Assembly (NCBI GenBank): GCA_947631305.1
Contig: CANRKV010000045.1
Location: 1 to 10,083, forward strand
Origin: an uncultured Jeotgalicoccus sp.
GTDB taxonomy: Bacteria; Bacillota; Bacilli; Staphylococcales; Salinicoccaceae
Direction of reading: 5' to 3'
DNA: 10,083 nucleotides
Shown here: positions 5,594 to 10,083 of the stretch, one piece after another
Layout: every line of letters starts with the position of its first letter
Position numbering within the stretch: position 1 is the first letter of the stretch
The notes under the pieces: generated by a model
Databases searched by the model: none
What the model saw: only the letters and a program-made list of their open reading frames with translations
Told to the model about the DNA's origin: nothing
Translations under genes and position numbers: made by a program

Positions 5594-6881
5594 AAGCCTT
5601 CACGATCACTTCGACCATGTTTTTCGTGTCGATTGAACTGTTGAAATAACTCTTAACGTCATCCAGCGTAATGCTGTCAACTACTTTAGGCACATTATAT
5701 AAATCATAGCCGTCGAAATAATATTTAGTATACTGGTTTGCAATATACTCAGGCGAGTTCAGACTCGTTAAATAGTCGCCCATTAATTCACGTTTTTGAC
5801 CTTTCAAACGCTTCTCCGTAAAGAAGTCCATTTCTTTTACTTCGTCAATAATACGCACTATTTCTTTCGTGAATGTTTCATAATCGTCAGTTTCCACTGC
5901 CATCAGCGTATGTCTGACCATCTCTTCTTCCTGATAGGCGAAGTTAAATGAATCATCAATAATCCCTTTTTCAAGCAGTTCTTCATAATACGGCGACTGC
6001 TCACCGAAGACCATATCCAAGGCAAACAGCATCGCCGCATCACGGCGTTCACGTGTCTCATTGTCACTGTCATCCGGCAGTGATTTAAAGCCGAGCATTA
6101 CCTTAGGTGTCGATACTGCAAGCTCCATTACTTTCTGCGGTGTTTTAACACCGTACGGCTCTTCGGGAGTAAACCGTTCAATATCTGACGGCTCAAACGC
6201 CGGACGTGAATCCTGATGTTTTTCTATATAGCTGAATGTTTCTTCTATATTAAAGTCACCGGCTAAAATCATCACCATATTGTCCGGTGCATAAAACGTT
6301 TTATGGCATAAGTATAAATGCTCAGCCGTAATTTCTGAAATCGATTCAAGCGTTCCCGCAATATCGATCGCCACCGGTGAGTTTTCATACATTGCATTCA
6401 GCGTTTCATGGTACAGACGGTACCCGGGATTATCCTGATACATTTTAATTTCTTCGTTAATAATACCGATTTCCTTCTCCACTTTTTCCGGAGTGAAATA
6501 CGGAATCTCAACCATATCCATTAACAGCTGCAGATTTTCAAAGAAATTCTCTGTCGTGCTGAATAAATAACTCGTTCTGTCAATCGATGTAAATGCATTC
6601 GCACTGGCACCCATTTCAGAAAATTTATTGAACACGTCGCCCGCTTCTTTATCGAACATTTTATGCTCTAAAAAGTGTGCAATACCGTCCGGCACATTGT
6701 GTATTTCACCATGTGCTTTAAAGTGATTATCCACAGAACCGTATTTTGTCGTGTACGTTGCAAATTTTTTGTTGTAGCCTTTTTTATCGATGATAAAGAC
6801 CTCGAGGCCGTTATCCATCACCTGTTTATGAACGATTTCATCCAGGTGGTCATAGCGGACTGTCGTAAATTTATTTGTCAT
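5586..6881 (-). CDS. ymfH: M16-family zinc metallopeptidase, catalytic subunit (YmfH-like)
   Basis: This 431-residue protein has the inverted zinc motif HxxEH as HFLEH (69-73; bases 6663-6677), with the downstream glutamate ligand likely E143 or E144 in IINEEI. The GASANAFTS segment (91-99) after the zinc site is also a family hallmark. No signal peptide or membrane helix is visible, so it should act in the cytoplasm unless exported with a partner. Bacterial M16 enzymes of this size usually pair with a second, catalytically dead M16 protein to close the degradation chamber. The adjoining ymfF product fits that role. The ATG at 6881 overlaps the end of ymfF by 11 bases, which would favour equal synthesis. 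The target peptide is unknown; in Firmicutes such pairs also occur in peptide-maturation operons, but no precursor peptide gene is seen here. Confidence 0.93.
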   Translation of the reverse strand: MTNKFTTVRYDHLDEIVHKQVMDNGLEVFIIDKKGYNKKFATYTTKYGSVDNHFKAHGEIHNVPDGIAHFLEHKMFDKEAGDVFNKFSEMGASANAFTSIDRTSYLFSTTENFFENLQLLMDMVEIPYFTPEKVEKEIGIINEEIKMYQDNPGYRLYHETLNAMYENSPVAIDIAGTLESISEITAEHLYLCHKTFYAPDNMVMILAGDFNIEETFSYIEKHQDSRPAFEPSDIERFTPEEPYGVKTPQKVMELAVSTPKVMLGFKSLPDDSDNETRERRDAAMLFALDMVFGEQSPYYEELLEKGIIDDSFNFAYQEEEMVRHTLMAVETDDYETFTKEIVRIIDEVKEMDFFTEKRLKGQKRELMGDYLTSLNSPEYIANQYTKYYFDGYDLYNVPKVVDSITLDDVKSYFNSSIDTKNMVEVIVKAYE

Positions 6882-8145
6882 TATCTATACCGCCTTTCAG
6901 CGTAAATACTGTATCAAGCTTAATTTTCTCTGCAATTTGAATGACATCGTCTTTCGTAATTGCATTGAGCTGTTCCGTCCAGCTTTTCACCGGTGCTTTT
7001 ATCGACTGCTCTTTTAAGAGTGTATTGTAATTTAATGAAATTAAACCGCGCGGCTTATCCATCGATTCTTTACGGCTTGAGATCATATTGCGCTTAATTT
7101 CTTCGACGAATGATTCTTCAAAGTCGCCGTCGATCACACGCTGCAGTTCTCTCTTCACCGCATCTTCAAATACCTGGATATTATCGTTATCGACGCCTGC
7201 CAGTACAAACATATAGCCGTTTTTCACATCGACCTGTGAATGAATTGAATATGCCAGGCTCATTTTCTCGCGGATGTTCGTAAACAGGAGCGATGCCGCA
7301 CTGCCGCCGAACAGCTGATTGAAGACGTTCAGCGCCATGACGTCACCGGCTTGTGAATACTGCACGCGGAAGCCAAGATTTACTTTAGCCTGTTCGATAC
7401 GCTCGTCGGCTGTCTCGTATTTTACTTCGCCAACAGGACGCACCGGATAGCCTTTATATGGATACATTTTAGCCTCGTCGTGTTCATGAAGCTCAGCTAA
7501 GTAATCAAAGACATTATCTTCAACTTTACCTGCAACGATTACAGACATATCATCATCTGTCATCATGCGGCTGTGTGCTTCTTTAACATCTTCCAGTGTT
7601 AACTTTTCTAAAGCGTCTAAATCACCGAATGATAAATATTTGTAGTCTTCTGTTTCGAACATCGTCTCAAGCAGCATTTCAAATGCACGCTGTGCGTGAT
7701 TATCCTTCATGCTTTTCAGACGATTTGCCATCAGACGTTTTTCACGCTGGAAAAACGCTTCGTCAGATTCATCATAATTAAACGGAGTTCTGAGTACATC
7801 TTTTAACAGGGCCGTTATATCACCAAGCATATCGATATCTTCCATAATGAATTTATCATTGACGAATTCAATTGAGAATTTAACGATATGGTCGCTGCCT
7901 TTTTTAACGACATTCGATGTTAGATGCGCACCGTAATGTTCTGCTAAATATTCAAGCAGCACTGCGTTTGAAGTGAGACTGTCCGTCTGTTTAATCATCA
8001 TTCGGCTCAAGAGACTGCGCGTTGTGACATCAGTACCTGTGAGCGGTGCTCTGAAGTACACGCTCACAACGACTGTTTTAAATTTTTCTGTATATATTTT
8101 AACGATTGGCACATTATTAATGACTCTTTTGTCTACACCTGACAT
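6871..8145 (-). CDS. ymfF: M16-family peptidase-like protein, non-catalytic subunit (YmfF-like)
   Basis: This 424-residue member of the M16 (insulinase/mitochondrial processing peptidase) fold lacks the HxxEH zinc site: the corresponding helix near residues 43-55 reads TRSLLSRMMIKQT. Its C-terminal half keeps the strong M16C signature FGGSAASLLF (279-288) followed by IREKMSLAYSI (291-301), the substrate-holding region typical of the non-catalytic subunit. It is therefore most likely the partner of the ymfH product in a two-chain protease, analogous to the alpha subunit of the mitochondrial processing peptidase. The ATG at 8145 has TAGGAG 8 bases upstream and lies 15 bases after the ftsK stop. 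In relatives a GntR regulator gene (ymfC) often separates ftsK from this gene; none is present here. Confidence 0.92.
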   Translation of the reverse strand: MSGVDKRVINNVPIVKIYTEKFKTVVVSVYFRAPLTGTDVTTRSLLSRMMIKQTDSLTSNAVLLEYLAEHYGAHLTSNVVKKGSDHIVKFSIEFVNDKFIMEDIDMLGDITALLKDVLRTPFNYDESDEAFFQREKRLMANRLKSMKDNHAQRAFEMLLETMFETEDYKYLSFGDLDALEKLTLEDVKEAHSRMMTDDDMSVIVAGKVEDNVFDYLAELHEHDEAKMYPYKGYPVRPVGEVKYETADERIEQAKVNLGFRVQYSQAGDVMALNVFNQLFGGSAASLLFTNIREKMSLAYSIHSQVDVKNGYMFVLAGVDNDNIQVFEDAVKRELQRVIDGDFEESFVEEIKRNMISSRKESMDKPRGLISLNYNTLLKEQSIKAPVKSWTEQLNAITKDDVIQIAEKIKLDTVFTLKGGIDNDK

Positions 8146-8160
8146 TTAAAAAACTCCTAA

Positions 8161-10083
8161 CTAATCTTCGTGGTTTTCAATTAAGACACTGCGCGGCTTA
8201 GAACCGCTTGCAGGCCCAATGACCCCATTCGCTTCTAAATCGTCGACGAGACGCGCTGCACGGTTGTAGCCCACTCTGAACTGGCGCTGCAGCAGACTTG
8301 CTGACGCACGCTGTTCTTCAATGACAAACCATTTCGCATCGGGATAAAGTTCATCTTCCGATTCTACAGGCGCACTTACTGTCTCTTTCTGATTCATTAT
8401 AACTGATTTCTCATAATTTGCTTTCATTTGGTCTGTAATGAACTTCACGATATCCGTTACTTCATCGTCATCTAAAAATGCACCCTGAACACGAATCGGT
8501 TTCGAACGTCCTGACGGCAGGAACAGCATGTCCCCGCGCCCGAGCAGTTTCTCTGCTCCCATCGAATCGATAATCGTTCTGGAGTCAGTCTGGGAACTTA
8601 CACTGAAGGCAATCCGGGACGGAATGTTCGCTTTAATAATACCTGTAATAACATCAACAGACGGACGCTGTGTTGCGATAATTAAATGAATTCCCGCTGC
8701 ACGTGCCATCTGGGCAATACGCGTAATCGATGCTTCGACATCTTTTGATGCGACCATCATTAAGTCTGCCAGCTCGTCAACGATAACGACGATGTAAGGA
8801 AGCTTCTGAACTTTCTCAGGATCTTCCGCCTGGCGGACCAGGTACTGGTTGTATGCTTCGATATTTCTCGTATGCGATGCACTGAACAGGTCGTATCTGC
8901 GTTCCATTTCGCTGACGACGCGGTTTAACGCATCGCTCGCTTTTTGCGGATTCGTTACGACCGGAGCCAGCAGATGCGGAATTCCGTTATACACATTCAA
9001 CTCAACCATTTTAGGGTCGATCATCATCATTTTAACTTCGTGCGGCTTCGCATTTAAAAGAATACTGACGATAATGCCGTTTATACAAACGGACTTACCG
9101 CTTCCTGTTGAACCTGCAACAAGGAGGTGAGGCATCTTATTAAGCTCAGCCATAATCGGTGCACCGGAAATATCTTTCCCCAGTGCAACTTCCAGCGGAT
9201 TGTCCGATGATTTACGTTTAATTACTTCACGCAGGGTCACCATGCTGACTACCGAGTTCGGCACTTCAATACCGACAGCGGATTTACCTGGAATCGGTGC
9301 TTCAATACGAATATCTTTGGCTGCAAGACTCAGTGCAATATCATTTTGAAGATTAATAATTTTAGATACTTTCACACCGACATCCGGCTGAATTTCAAAC
9401 TGTGTTACTGCCGGGCCGATACGGATTTTAGATACTTTCGCATTTACATTAAAGTTTTTAAGTGTTTCTTCAAGGATGCGTCCCTGCTGAATGACTTCTT
9501 TGTTGCTGACTTTTTCCGTCGGCTCAGCATCGTTCAGTAAATCGATCGACGGCAGTTTATACTCGATAAGCTGCTTGAGTTCTTTATCGTCAAATTCATC
9601 GAATTCACTGTCGGCAGCTTCGCCTTCAGGAATATCAACTGCTCCGTCATCATCCGGAGTATCATATTCAAGCTCTTTCTTCTCCGCAACTTCTTCTTCA
9701 ATCTTAAGCGCGTGTTCTTCTGCCGTCATATTGTCAGGTACCGGCGTGTCTTTATATTCTTCCATCAGAATTTCCGAATCGTACACTTCCGGTTCGACAT
9801 ATTCGTCTGCTTCTTCCAGGAGAGAATCCGTTTCAGGTTCTGCATCCTTCTTATTAAAGCGCGCTTTACGTTTCTTATCGGCCCGTTTTTCTACAGGTTC
9901 ATCTGCAGCGGGTGATTCGATAATCGGCTCTGCTTTCGGTTTTGGCTTAGGCTTTTTAGCCTTCGCTTCTTTTTCTTTCTTCGGACGGTTTTTAAACCAC
10001 TCTGCTATCTTGTCAAACAGACTGACGATTCCTGCACCGATGGCAGTTAAGCCTCTGATAACAAAATTAAAGTCATTGCGGAG
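8161..10083 (-). CDS. ftsK: FtsK/SpoIIIE-family DNA translocase (N-terminus cut by window edge)
   Basis: This is an ATP-driven DNA pump that clears chromosome from the closing septum. The frame is open to base 10083, giving 640 visible residues; roughly 150 N-terminal residues with the membrane helices lie outside. Numbering from the edge: the visible start (1-30) is mildly hydrophobic and likely just follows the last membrane helix. Next come a Lys/Pro-rich basic patch (31-50) and a long acidic linker (about 75-170). The RecA-like motor follows, with Walker A GSTGSGKS (324-331; bases 9091-9114), Walker B VIVDELADLM (D436/E437), and IIATQRPSVDVITG. The winged-helix gamma domain (about 577-635, with RQFRVGYNRAARLVDDLE) reads the oriented sequences that direct translocation. 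Whether it is the SpoIIIE-type or FtsK-type paralogue cannot be decided; synteny favours the SpoIIIE-type. It heads the visible operon; its promoter is outside. Confidence 0.96.
   Translation of the reverse strand, partial: LRNDFNFVIRGLTAIGAGIVSLFDKIAEWFKNRPKKEKEAKAKKPKPKPKAEPIIESPAADEPVEKRADKKRKARFNKKDAEPETDSLLEEADEYVEPEVYDSEILMEEYKDTPVPDNMTAEEHALKIEEEVAEKKELEYDTPDDDGAVDIPEGEAADSEFDEFDDKELKQLIEYKLPSIDLLNDAEPTEKVSNKEVIQQGRILEETLKNFNVNAKVSKIRIGPAVTQFEIQPDVGVKVSKIINLQNDIALSLAAKDIRIEAPIPGKSAVGIEVPNSVVSMVTLREVIKRKSSDNPLEVALGKDISGAPIMAELNKMPHLLVAGSTGSGKSVCINGIIVSILLNAKPHEVKMMMIDPKMVELNVYNGIPHLLAPVVTNPQKASDALNRVVSEMERRYDLFSASHTRNIEAYNQYLVRQAEDPEKVQKLPYIVVIVDELADLMMVASKDVEASITRIAQMARAAGIHLIIATQRPSVDVITGIIKANIPSRIAFSVSSQTDSRTIIDSMGAEKLLGRGDMLFLPSGRSKPIRVQGAFLDDDEVTDIVKFITDQMKANYEKSVIMNQKETVSAPVESEDELYPDAKWFVIEEQRASASLLQRQFRVGYNRAARLVDDLEANGVIGPASGSKPRSVLIENHED

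Noticed and set aside
8161..9786. A 541-residue FtsK beginning at the GTG at 9786.
   Set aside because: The same frame stays open upstream to base 10083 with FtsK-like linker sequence, and no ribosome binding site precedes 9786. The gene simply continues beyond the window.

Overview
The window reads as a chromosomal housekeeping block from a low-GC Firmicute, most likely a member of Staphylococcaceae. RNase Y, RecA, PgsA and the FtsK motor all carry the staphylococcal/bacillar forms of their families. The gene order also matches the conserved ftsK/spoIIIE - ymfF - ymfH - ymfI - ymfK - rodZ(ymfM) - pgsA - recA - rny neighbourhood of Bacillales. The moderate GC content and divergence from S. 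aureus would fit a genus such as Jeotgalicoccus, Salinicoccus or Macrococcus; that genus assignment is a guess.

Every gene lies on the minus strand, so transcription runs from high to low coordinates. From 10083 to 8161 is a 5'-truncated FtsK/SpoIIIE DNA translocase. It is followed by a compact run: an M16-like inactive peptidase subunit (ymfF), the catalytic M16 partner (ymfH), a short-chain dehydrogenase/reductase-like protein (ymfI), an ACT plus P-loop protein of the DUF3388 family (ymfK), the membrane-anchored HTH morphogenesis protein RodZ, and the phosphatidylglycerophosphate synthase PgsA. Gaps are at most 16 bases and three junctions overlap, so ftsK-to-pgsA looks like one transcription unit. 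It ends at a strong intrinsic terminator directly behind pgsA.

recA follows as an independent unit. Its promoter carries a near-consensus Gram-positive LexA (SOS) box, and tandem hairpins close the gene. rny (RNase Y) comes last, behind an AT-rich leader and a GTG start with a strong ribosome binding site; its C-terminal ~110 residues lie beyond base 1.

The genes serve cell envelope and division (FtsK, RodZ, PgsA), DNA repair (RecA) and RNA turnover (RNase Y). The role of the ymfF-ymfH-ymfI-ymfK middle section is poorly understood. I see no mobile element, CRISPR array, tRNA or rRNA, and no clearly new system. The points most worth a look are the absence of cinA and ymfC from their usual slots, the palindromic SOS operator that could also work as a backup terminator, the ACT/P-loop DUF3388 protein, and the catalytic/non-catalytic M16 pair.
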